Assembly: GCF_947172395.1 (NCBI RefSeq)
Contig: NC_069099.1
Coordinates: forward strand, 13,831,740-13,895,739
Length of the DNA: 64,000 nucleotides
DNA from: Bicyclus anynana
Lineage: Eukaryota > Arthropoda > Insecta > Lepidoptera > Nymphalidae
Reading direction: 5' to 3'
Both the position numbers and the translations under genes were made by a program. The notes beneath the pieces were generated by a model. That model was given only the letters and a program-made list of their open reading frames with translations, was not told the DNA's origin and did no database searches. Within the stretch, counting starts at the first letter, position 1. Each line of letters starts with the position of its first letter. Shown piece by piece: positions 10,525 through 22,400 of the stretch.

Positions 10525-10927
10525 TTTTTTAAGTTATTCTTCAAAATGTTTGAAATAGCAAGGTGGAAAATTTAAACCGTTTATTTGTTGCTATGGTTTC
10601 CGGTAAATATGTTCCTTGGGTTTCCGGCTCCCCTCTTTGCGGTTTCCGCATCCGGAATCGTAAACACTAAGATGACTAATCTATGATCTCCGCTTTTTTC
10701 TTAGGAATTCCTAGGTATCGTAGGTATTCAAATATTTAAAAAAAATACCATTCATTGATTTGTTAATTTTATTTATTTGTGGAATAAAACGATAATTTTT
10801 AATTATAGCATCAAGTTGTCGTACAACGTTGTCTATGTTTATGTTTTCCTGTTTAAGGTAGTTTGTCTGGGGTAGTCTAATCTTTGTCTTGTCTATGACT
10901 GAATAAAAATTGTCAAAAAACGAAAAA
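10525..10927. promoter_or_regulatory. Probable shared bidirectional promoter (unidentified gene / NDUFA13)
   Basis: The 403 bp between two divergent start codons hold the 5' UTRs and promoters of both genes. I saw no clear TATA box at an expected distance from either start. The assignment rests on gene layout alone. Confidence 0.5.
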
Positions 10928-13008
10928 ATGTCGGAGGCTTGTCAGATAGCCCGAAAACAAGATTTGCCTCCTCCGGGAGGCTACAAACCTATACCATTTC
11001 AAAGATTGCCCGCAAAGCAATATTTCAGCGGTAAGTCTTATTGTTATATAGCGTTTGTTTTAATTAGTTTTCATAAACTTATTATGTAACCTCTGATAGG
11101 TTAGATACCATTTTTCAATGTATATTGCTTGTTTTGAATATAATTTTATACAACAAGAAACAAGCAAGCTTTAAACTTTTCTCTATTTAGTTACTTAGTT
11201 GTATATAATAACTATATATTTGTTACAGACAGGCCATTAATTTATTGGCCTAATTATAGTTTAATGACCAATTGTTTATATTTCTATATGATCTTGGATG
11301 GAACTTTTATTTAGACTAAATTCGATGAAGTATTTCAGTTAATAACTATAAGAAATATCGTTGCAGGGTATACTATGTTTGCTATGTACATTGGTATAAC
11401 TGCAGTCTCCGCATATTTGTATAACATAAATGCCAAGAGGATCGCGAAGAATGAAATTGAGATGCGCTCGGCCAAGATGGCAATATACCCGATGCTGCTG
11501 GCGGAGAGGGACAGGGAATACCTGAAGCAGTTGCGCAGGAACCGCGATGCTGAGGCTGAACTTATGCGTGACGTGCCCGGATGGGAGGTGAGACTGAAAA
11601 TTCAGTTTTATGTATTTTTAATTTTTAATACATTAAAAACGATGGCAATGTGGACTGATACGTAAAAAGTAGAATGAATGCGGGATGGATGAAATGGCGA
11701 CAGGTCTCAGGTGTACTATGTGTAAAATATACAAAACGGTTGTAAGACCTGTCATGCTGTATGGATCAGAATGTTAAGCGGTGAAAGGGATGGATAGTAA
11801 ACGAATGCATGTGAACGAAATGCATATGTTGAGATAGATGTGTGGTGTGACAAGAATAGATAAAATAAGGAATGAGTATATAAGAGGAAGTCTGAAGGTG
11901 GCGCCCAGTGACAGAAAAATTGAGGAGTAGAAGGTTAGCTTGGTATGGACATGTAATGCGTAGGAGGAAAGTCATATTACTAGAAAAATGTTGAATGTGC
12001 AAGTGGAAGGTCATAAGAGGAGAGAAAGGCCAAAGAAGAGATGGTTGGATTGTGTGAAAGAGGACATGTGTGTAAAAGGAGTGGATGATGAGTTGACGAG
12101 TAATAGAAAAGAATGGAAAAGATTGACATATTTTTCCGACCCCACTTAAGTGGGATAAGGGTAAGGAGATGATGATGAAAAATATATTTTGTTCGTTATC
12201 AACCCATATACAGCTCACTGCTGAGTTCGAGTCTCCTCTCAGAATGAGAGGGGTTAGGCCAATAGTCCACCACACTGGCCCAATGCGGATTGGCAGACTA
12301 CACACATGCAGAAAATCAAGAAATTCTAAAGACTACCGCTGGTTCTTAGCAGTGGTGTGGTTTTTGACTAGGGTATAAGGTAAAATTGGGAAATTCTTTG
12401 TCCAAGTAAGTATTCTGTTGTGCAACATATTACATAGGGTTGTATTGATTTCTTAGGGTAAGCAGTGTTTCTTTACATCTATGAAGTGCAACCTTACTGG
12501 TTCTTAGGCATGTTCTTGACTGGACCATGATCTGTTGTCTTTATTTAGGAACATTATATGTAAGTTAATAATTGTAATAGACAATTATTCAAGATTAAAT
12601 ATCCTAATTATGCCTCTAATTTGAATCTCAGTTAAGATAAGTTTATATTAGGCCTTAATCTGAGTTTAAATTGTGACAGCTTCATAAAAATCTTTGTCTG
12701 TTTAAATACAGAGATATTTTATTTAGGTCCTTACAACAAATGCCTTGGTTGATTTCATATAGCTTTGAATAAAATAGCCAAGTTTTCGTATTCCAAAAAA
12801 TGAAAAAAATGTATAGATATTCATCAGATTGACTATGCTTTAAGCTTAAAATATACTGGTTGTTTCACAGGTGGGCACTTACTACGGTGAACGTGTGTAC
12901 AAATTGGTGCCACCAGACACTCTTATTGAGCCGATCTTCCACGAGTACTACGCACACAGCTCCCCCACTGAGTGGTTCAGGAGAGCGTACCACAAGCTCC
13001 GTTGTTAA
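10928..13008 (+). CDS. NDUFA13: NADH dehydrogenase [ubiquinone] 1 alpha subcomplex subunit 13 (GRIM-19)
   Basis: Exons 10928..11030, 11367..11587 and 12871..13008 (phases 1 and 0) give 153 residues. The protein is an accessory subunit of mitochondrial complex I in the inner membrane; in mammals it is also called GRIM-19. Family hallmarks are the N-terminal QDLPPPGGYKPI motif, the FSGYTMFA junction leading into a single membrane helix (about residues 37-55), the long charged helix with EYLKQLRRNRDAEAELMRDVPGWEVG, and a C-terminal VPP...EPIF..YY segment. The length is close to the usual ~145. There is no cleavable presequence, as expected for this subunit. Intron 2 contains a broken RTE LINE tail and a reversed SINE. 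AATAAA signals occur about 450-490 bp past the stop (13458, 13490). Confidence 0.93.
11665..12180 (+). pseudogene. RTE-type LINE 3' fragment (reverse transcriptase C-terminus)
   Basis: The interrupted translation still shows the RTE-clade C-terminal pattern: NAGWMKWRQVSGVLC, then VVRPVMLYGSE, then RRLAWYGHVMRR, then RPKKRWLDCVKEDM, ending at a GATGATGATGA repeat after CCCCACTTAAGTGGGATAAGG. Several in-frame stops and frame changes show it is dead. It lies in NDUFA13 intron 2. Confidence 0.75.
12186..12320 (-). mobile_element. SINE family A fragment, reversed
   Basis: Reverse complement of the family 3' body: CAGCTCACTGCTGAGTTCGAG, CTCAGAATGAGAGGGGTTAGG, and GGCCCAATGCGGATTGGCAG. It directly abuts the RTE fragment in NDUFA13 intron 2. 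Confidence 0.65.
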
Positions 13009-13577
13009 ATTCTCTCTTGAGCTGCGTTTACAACAAACATAAAGCATCACAAGGGCTAGAAGTCAGAGCTGTCAAGCCAGTTAAGAAGTGCTTAAAACTT
13101 ATGTGCTTTCTTTATATTCACTGGGGTAAATAGTGAATAATTATGAATTCAGTAAACTATATTATTTTCAACTGGTCTTAAGGAAACTGCAGACATCTTT
13201 TTTTTTGTTCCATGAAATATCGTGCAATCAGTTATAAAGACTATGAGCTGATGGGTTATAGGTTTGATGTTGGTACATTCATTCTGAGTAGTATGAATAG
13301 TCTGATGTTGTATGTTTGTCTACAAAATGCAGCTTCAGAAGAAATTTAGTCAGCATAATTAAAAAATATAGCTTTTAACATTCGTTTTGTTACTTGAACA
13401 CTATTGCTGACAATGGAAAAGTAATTTATTTTAGTTCAAATTATTTTGCTTTTGTAAAATAAACAATTTCATTGTAGTTGCTTGGTCTGAATAAAAGAAT
13501 TATAATATTACTCGAGTTTTCTTTACAATACATACATAAGTATGATGAATGAATACACTAACTCATTTAGATCATAT

Positions 13578-13894
13578 GGACGGCCTCCGTGGCGCAGGTA
13601 CGCGCGGTGGATTTCCAAGACGGAGGTCCTGGGTTCGATCCCCGGCTGTGCCGATTGAGGTTTTCTTAACTGGTCCAGGTCTGGCTGGTAGGAGGCTTCG
13701 GCCTTGGCTAGTTACCCTACCGACAAAGACATACCGCCAAGCGATTTACCGTTCCGGTACGATGTTGTGTAGAAACCGAAATGGGTGTGGATTTTCATCC
13801 TCAACAAGTTAGCCTGCTTCCATCTTAGATTGCATCATCACTTACCATCAGGTGAGATTGCAGTCAAGGGCTAACTTGTAAAGAATAAAAAAAA
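13578..13894 (+). mobile_element. tRNA-derived SINE (family B)
   Basis: A tRNA-like head GACGGCCTCCGTGGCGCAGG (A box) and GGTTCGATCCC (B box) are followed by the body TTCGGCCTTGGCTAGTTACC, CGACAAAGACATACCGCCAAG, and CATCAGGTGAGATTGCAGTC, ending AAGAATAAAAAAAA. This layout is typical of HaSE-like lepidopteran SINEs. Confidence 0.75.
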
Positions 13895-16082
13895 GATAAA
13901 CTAGTCATCTAAGGAAGTTTGTGAACATAGAACTTTTACTATCCTGGAACTGTTTAGGTAAAATATAACCTACATGTTCATAATCTACATCTTAGAGTTT
14001 TGCCGGCATTCTCGCAGTACAATGCCAACTTTATGATGTTTCGGAACATCATGCGTTTAGCTGCGCAATACAAGATGTGTCAGCGGTAACGCAGGGGCGC
14101 GGCGGCAGGACACGCAGCGAGCCTCCAACCCTCCCGAAGTTGCCTCACGCGACTATGTTTTTCGCAATTATTTCCGAGACATCATAAAGTTTGCATCTGA
14201 CTAAAACCTAGATATATTATGTTTGTTGGTTTTTGATTATTGTGAATGCCACTTACTACATTCGCCTTTCAATACTCGTATCCTGGTACAGCAACTTAGG
14301 GTGCTTGATAAACTTCCTTAGAAGGTTGTGTATGTATTATTCCAGATTCTAGTCTGAAATTTCGTCAAAATCAGTCATTGGCAATTAGTGTTTTGTTTGA
14401 TTGACTAACAAACATACCTACAAACTTTTACCATTTTCAAGTTATGACATTAGTAATATAGATGTATTCTATTTTCGGAAGTCCTGTGTAAAACTAGGGA
14501 CTCTATTTAGGTATGACAAAAACACACAACAAAAGAAAATGCATCATATATTTTCTTTATATTTTATAAAAATATAAACATAATAATTACCAACGAATGT
14601 AAATCATAATGGAGAACAAAAAATAATTATTTAATTATCAGGAAACAAGGAAGTATAAGGTACATATGTTACGTATATATTTAAATGCAAAGTAAAGGTA
14701 GGTATAACATTGTAATTATGAGTATATCAGTATTTTAATTTATTTACCTAATCCTAATTATTTAAGTGAATATTATTTTACTCTAATAAACAACCATAAA
14801 AATTGCACAAAAGCTTGAAATCACAATAAGATAAAAAAAAAATGTTTTTTTAAACAATTTGATTATTCAAATTATTTTTTAAAATGTAATCAATTTGATT
14901 ATCCAATTTATTTTTTAAATGTACATACAATTTCCATTATTTCAAAGCAAAATTAAAAGGAAATGTCATGTTTATGCATTTGTAAAACTACACAATTGTG
15001 TTCTGTGTGTTTTGTGTTGTGTTACAAGTGTTTTGGCAAAACCCATTTTATTTGGTTTTAATTGTTCTAGTAATAATTTGGATGGTTTTAATTCTTCTAG
15101 TAATAATGTAATAAATACCTATCCTAATAGATATCCTTAAATGTTTAATGATTTTATATTTCTAAATACATCTAAGGTAAATAACAAAATGATAGTTTTA
15201 CGTACTTAAATAAAAAAAATTGTTGGTGAGTTAGGTGTTGATGTGTTCCTAAACAGTTATAGTAATTAATTATTTGCTTAGGATCTTTATTTACTTATTT
15301 TTGACAAATATTTACATTATTAAGCTAAATCATGTTTTCAACAATATTTTAATTCAATACATTATGTTGACAGCTAAAACAAATATGGTTTATATTTATG
15401 TAATAGGTATAAAATTACACATTTATTTTAGAAGTGTAATTACAAAATATATTTGTTCTAAAGTAATTACATGATTGTGTGTAATATGATGTTGCTAGTA
15501 ATTACTAATTACCAATATCCTTTATCTTAAATTAATCAATTTGTCTTCTTTTGCACACAAAATACTAGTTTCGGTGATAAGCAAGAACACACACACACAC
15601 AGACATATCTAAAATTAGTTTTCTTATCTTAGGACCTAATCTCATGTCCGTATATTATTTTCAGTTTTTTCATTAAATGTACATACACATTATGTTTAAT
15701 ATATTTATAGAAACACAGATAGATGTTAATAAATTATTATTATCAATATTTAACTACTAACTATAGCCCGTAGCTTCATTCGTGCTTGAAAGATTTCATC
15801 AGAAAATTCATCCTGTTCTGTATCTATTTAAATCAATAAAATTTCACAGTAATTAGGTGTGAAAACGTTACAAACAAAATAAATCACTTTCGCTTCTTTA
15901 ATATTTATACATATTTAAATTACTTTAAATGGTACCATAACACATTATTACATGTTTATGAGCTTGTGTCATGTGTATTGTCTATGAATGAACGCTACAC
16001 GTCATATTTGGTCACTTTGCAATACGTCACATCTGCTTCATAGACACTACATAAGTGTTAGGGTGCCAAGTAAAAATTATTT

Positions 16083-16200
16083 ACGATTAATCAATTATGG
16101 TATTTATGATTAATCAATAAAATTATTTATCATGAATCAATGAAGCTACATAAGATTAATCAATAAAACTATTTAATATTAATTTATGATTAATCAAATG
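16083..16200 (+). repeat. Degenerate minisatellite
   Basis: Four or so imperfect units built on GATTAATCAATAAAAYTATTTA. Confidence 0.5.
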
Positions 16201-16454
16201 AAATCTATACTAATATTATAAAGTTTGTGGTATTGTAGGGTCTGTAGGTAAACTTGAAAATTCTTTTAACCAATAGAAAGCCTTATTTGTAAGCATGGGT
16301 GTAGCGAGGTACGGGCAGAAGTTTAGTCGGACAGTATCAATTTGTAATGTGAAATAATCAATATAAGTATAGCTCACTAATTACCAATTACTGCCCCCCT
16401 CCCCCATCCATAGGCTATATTTTTCGTATTTTCACGGCAGACAGACTAACTTAT

Positions 16455-19400
16455 TTATTTACATTTCTTGATGACAATCTTTGGTCTCAACTTAACAATT
16501 CTAAGTCTGTGCATATGCTTCATAACCAAGTACAGACCGGGGAACATAAGAAGCAACAAATAAATTCTCAAGAACGAAGGCATGTGGAAGGCAAAGTTCC
16601 ATTCGTTTGGCATTGAAATGGTGAATCTGTTTGTTTCTTCGAAGTATGGTATGTTTCTCAGTATCACTATGGACTCGCAGAGCATTCCGAGCGGGTACAG
16701 GGGAATCCACATAGTGTACCTTAGCCAGGTCAGTATGTAGATGTCTTTTTTGTACAGCTGGCTTATGTAGTATGGGTACCTGTAAATTGCAAATCTATAT
16801 GTAAACTCTTATATCACCGTTAGATTGAAAAACATGTTAGTTTATAATCTCCCTCGTGTTATTATAATCTGCCGTTATATTGTGAACTGAAAATACTGAT
16901 TAAAATTTAACGTGTTATTTTTCGGTATAATATAATCTATCGGAAGTGAAACCGTTCAAATATAAAAACTTGTTTTTATTATAATCAAAGTAAAGGTTTG
17001 TATTTTTATATGTGACAAATAAACTCAAAACTATAAGACCGATTTGACCTCTTAAGTCTTTTAACAATAGAAAGCTACATTATCAGGCAGCAATAAAGCT
17101 ATATTTTATCCCCATATTCCCAAGGCAACTTATACAGGGTGCTGGGAAGTATTTACCATAACTCTGGGATTATATTCATTGCCGAAAATAATGTAAAATG
17201 ATTTTTAAATGTGTCCTTAAAGGACACATCCTTATAATTATGACGTAGCCAAGCTTTAAAATGCAAGGATAGATAAAGGCGTATGTTACAAGAACAGTCG
17301 GAATATTTTGAATTACTTTGTATGAAAACATAAAAAGTATTTATTTTTTAGTTAAAAAAATATTAGTTATGTAGTTCGGCTCCTATAAGTGGACACGTCA
17401 ACACCTTGTAGTTATGGGAAATACTCCAGAGCATCCTGTATAAAGTATATTTGCAGATTCATTCATTATTACTTTATTTGTTGACAAAAAATTTGACGGC
17501 CGTGTGGCGCAGTGGGTAGTGACCCTGCTTTCTGCATCCACGGCCGTGGGTTCGATTCCCACAACTGGAAAATATTTGTGTGATGAGCATGGGTGTTTTC
17601 CAGTGTCTGTGTGTATTTATACATTATATAAGTATTTATATGTAGTATATAATTGTATATTAATATTATAATGTCAACTATCTTAGCACTCATAACACAA
17701 GCTACTCTGTATGCTTACTTTGGGGCTAGATATTGATGGGTATTGTTTAAGTATATTTATTTAAAAAAATATAAAAATCCAGTTTTTTCCTATTCCAATA
17801 ATATATAGCATTGAATTCACTATGATAGTTACAATATTTATTTGTCTATAAGTGGCTCCTATAAGTGGACTCGTCAACACCTTCTTTTTACATTTTAAGA
17901 CGGATGTTTGAAAAGATTTGAGATTTGAAATATGTGGAGCACCAGACATTATTAAATGGTGTTCATATCCTCAAATCATATCATATACCTATTTCAGTTT
18001 TAGTTTCTACTCGTGCGGTGTTTCAGAATTAAAACGTACACTGTGTATGTACACACAATACCTATTAACTTTTGCTACACATGTATACGAAGTTTATGAT
18101 ACTCCCAAGCACCCTGTATAATGAAATGCCTCTCATACCTGATGACTTCGATGGTGCTCCAAATTATGAAGAGGTAGCACACGACGGGCTTGGTCTGCAT
18201 GCGCGGCTCCGACTCTATCATCGCGAACAGCACGAAGGCGCGCCCGCTTACTTGAAAGAAAGGCACCAGTGCGCCGCCCTACCACAAACAATAACATAGA
18301 ACAAGGCCCGGCCGCTCAGAGATTGTGTTTTTGACAGGTCGTGATAAATTGTGATAAACATTCAATGGGGATGATGACTAAGATTGTATATATTTATTTT
18401 TATGTTACATTCGGGTAATTAGATTTCAAAATCTATTAAAAATCTTTTATCGTAATTAGATGAAAATTCATATAGTTTTAGCTTCCTTATATTAAATGTG
18501 ACATTTTTCAACATATGAACTATAAACATAAACCCACAAATAATAAAGATATTAGTAATTTTGTTTGAACACCCATACAAATCTAATGATCATTATGACT
18601 TACGTCATTAAATCGTACCATTTTGTATGGGCCGTTTTTCAGGGATTCGCGACATAGTTGCAAATCTGACTCTTTAAATTCCTATAGTTTCAAAAATAAT
18701 GATCGCAGATATCCTGTAACTTTTACAAAATTGCTTTACTATTAGCATACTCTTAATTTATATACAATTTAAAAAACAGTCATCACCCCTATTACAATTG
18801 ACTCGTTTTTCGTCTCATCACTACAAAGACAAACAGTTGGCATAACCTTGAAACAGAATCTCTTGCCTTCCTTTTTCCCTGCAACTAGTCGGAAAAGACT
18901 GTGATACTCCCCTTTTACGCTCGTGTTCGTCTCCCTGCCTAGCCAAATATGTTAAGATTTTACTAAAGTAGATTTAGATACCCTTCTCTTATATAGAACA
19001 CGCTGTAGTTGCTGCAGACCAAGGTCTTCAAGCAAGTTATAGAAATTTTGTTGGAAATCCCCTCGCACCTACTTCTACGGCTTACAGACTAACCACATGG
19101 TTTTTAGTTAGTTTCTGTCTATCTTGTATGTAAAATCATAATTATCGTTTTAAGTGCCCACTATTTAGGTGGGCAAGATACTAGTCCTCATGTAATTGGT
19201 CTGAGATTCAATCACATAGAAACTCGCTTATACCTCATTCTTCTGAATGACAGCCACTTGGGAGTTATTTTTTTGGTAAATCTTACCTTAGTGTATCCAA
19301 AAATTGGATGCATGACTTCCAAATACATCAGCAGCTGAAGGAACTTCATAGCGGAGCCAACATGCTCATATGTACCAGCCACTGAGTCATACTCCAACTT

Positions 19401-22400
19401 GATATATCTGACCGTCATGACAGTCAGCACATATGTGAAGCCGATGAATTGCACCAGGTTGTACAGAGCCAGGTACACCTTTTTGTAGTCTTCTGAAAGT
19501 TTCACCACCATTTTGAAGTATCAAATGAGTGACTCTATGTAAGTATAAAAATCGATTGCTGTCCGTAGGCTTCCTTTAGATGGTGATGGGGTCTGAGACA
19601 GTCTAACAAGTTAATTAAAAAAATAACAGTTGCAAATTTTGTGCGTCATGAAATTTATAAAAATAAATCATAAAATATTTTGCAAAAACAAAATCAATCA
19701 CGATTTTCTATTTTCAACTTTCCATTGCACTCATTTTTTATATTTAGAAATATGAAACCAATCACAAGTTTGTTTATAAACACAAACTGACACAAATAAT
19801 GTTTTCTTATAAACAAATAATAAAAACAATCAAATAAATAAGCAAACTATAAATGTTGTATCTATTAGAAACTATAAAAAAATGCTTCAATAATGTTTTA
19901 TCTGTACTTACAGATATTTTGGAATTAAATGATAAGAATGTGCCTGGCAACAGCTGATAAATTTATTTTATCAGTATTTATTACATAATTTGTTAAATGA
20001 TTCCAAATGTATTCAATTCAATTAAATAACTGAAATAAACTTATACAGCACAGCATCATTCTTAAAAATAAACTTAATACAATTATTTATCACACTTTAA
20101 ATTTTTTTTTCTGTTTCCGTGTTTTAGCGGTCGGCGGAACCCTATTTTCATATTTAGTTAAATAAATATTTGTTTAGACTTCTAAAGTTCTTTATACAGT
20201 ACAGGAAACTTTTGTCAACTTGAAAATATCGTAAATAGTTTTTGAGTTATAAGTCAAAAACCGAACCCCTTTTTTATTTTTAGTTAATTGTTTATAACTT
20301 TTGCAATTTCTGCGAGCAGGCCTTTAATTTAAAAAAAAAACTATCTACATTAAATTCCGAATCGAATGACACCTCAACCATTTTTATAGGAGACGGAGAA
20401 AAAAATTTGTACTACAGAGCACATGTTTAGTATACTATAGATTTTTTTTCAATTAGATGCAAATAAGTATTTTTTAACAGACTTCCGACCGACTAACTAA
20501 AAAGAAAGAGGTTCCCAATTCGATGAGTATGTTTTTCTTCAATATACTCCATAACTTCGTCATATTATACTAACCAATATTGACAATTATTTTTTTTTGT
20601 TTGAAAGAGATCACCATTATCATCCCATATCCAGTTCACTGCTGAGCTCGAGTCTCCTCTAAGAATGAGAGGGGTTGCGCCAATAGTCAACCACTTTTCT
20701 CTGGTAAAAATTCTCTGGTTTGTAAGTTTATTCACACTGTTTTTTCTTCACCGTTTGAGACAGGTAATATCTAATTAATTTCTTAAAATGCACACAATTG
20801 AAAAGTTGGAGGTGCATGCCCTAACTAAATAAACTAAGAGCCTATTTGGCCTAGCACCACCGTGGCAGGAAACAAAATCTGGTAGTTTATAACTAAAGTT
20901 ATAAAATATCCCGTAGCTTATAACTAAAGTATCTTATCAATGACATGATACATACCTTTTCTATAGCCCATCTCTTCCTTTTGCAACATATCGTACATGC
21001 CCGGGTAGTCTTTCATCACGTCCCTACTCTCTTCCTCGCACTCGTCCTCACTATCCAAAGCGTCTTCTGATTTCCACAGATCGAAGTTAATCTGCACAAT
21101 CAATCAATAACCCATAAATATTACGGCGAACTGCAGTATACTAGAATCACAACAGGAAAATTTTCTAGACAAACCAATGCCAGTTCTAAGTGAGACTGCA
21201 ATAGTTTGTACAGATGTGCACTATAGTAATGAATAACTTACATTTTTTTTTTTGGCAGTTATACCAGTTTTAAGTTTAAATTTATGCAACATGTTGGAGT
21301 TTACTCTGTCCTAAAAAAACCTCATTCTAATTCTACAAGCAGAATTGTGAAACAAACTGTGAAGTATAATCTTTTGGTATATAAAAAAAGGTATTTCATT
21401 TAAGAAATTCAAACTGACTTCAAATAGGAAGTAGTAAAAATGTAAAGTAAATATGTCAACTGTTTTTTGAGGTCTGTGCCAGCTTTCATAATATGATTTT
21501 TATTTTATAGAATATTATATCTTTTAAATATATTCCCACCCAACTAGTCGGAAAAGGCTGTGTTTCGAATGAGTATGACAATAGTTCAGCTGGCTGGGAT
21601 AGTTTATTTTTCTGTAACTTTATTGTTGAGCTATTAAGGCTGTTAATCATTTTGTCACTTGGTAGTTCTTGCTAAAGGTATTGCTACATGCCTTTCTACA
21701 TCGATATTACACAAAACAATATTAAAAAAGAAACATTACCTTCAACCATGCTGGCTTCTGAGGCTGAGCCGTAAGTCTGGGCCACCATGCCACTTTCTCC
21801 TTCTTTAATACCACTTCAACCCTGTTTTCAAATAGTCTTACAATCTTAGTCTCTTCATTGTTATTCTAAAAAAAATGAAATAACTACATATATAATATGT
21901 ACCTAACTCCGTTATTCAATAAAGAGGCTGAGTTTATTGTGGACTCTTTCTTCTCAGTTCTAATTACAATCTCAATAGAAAACATAAATTCTTGGAAGAT
22001 TAATATAATATGCTTATGAGTGCTTGTTAGCTTTGAGTAATTTTGGATAATCAAGTGTTGATAAAAAAATTATAACTATATTATTGAGAATTAAAAATCA
22101 ACAATTTTTTATAGTAATACAAAATTTGTTTTTTAAAATTACACTAACTAGCGGACGCGCGCGACTTGCGTTTCCTGAATGCCTACGTGAATTTCAGTTT
22201 CTCACAAATCCCCAATTTATTTTTCTGCGAACAAAGTTGCTTAAATGTGTCTATGACCTCCTCTACTTCACTGAAAGTCTCTCTCTCTCTTTTGAAATCA
22301 CAGACAGACGTTTCAATTTTATTTATATCTAAGTATTGATTATTTTATAATAATTAAAATAAATTAAGCAACAAAATGAAAACTGAGAATTCATAATAAA

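Larger units (their letters stand above)
13009..16454. other. Spacer between convergent NDUFA13 and HACD3
   Basis: It begins with the NDUFA13 3' UTR. It contains a SINE of family B (about 13578-13894), a short GC-rich patch at about 14080-14160, a long AT-rich tract (14480-15780), an (AC)n microsatellite near 15588-15601, a short GATTAATCAATAAAA minisatellite (16083-16200) and a truncated Helitron start near 16205. Open frames at 14919 and 15274 are AT-driven and unsupported. Confidence 0.6.

Noticed and set aside
17495..17570. A tRNA gene (A and B boxes, CCA-like context)
   Set aside because: The body continues as a SINE and the tRNA cloverleaf cannot be completed. The same holds for the heads at 9120, 13578, 28033 and 56937.
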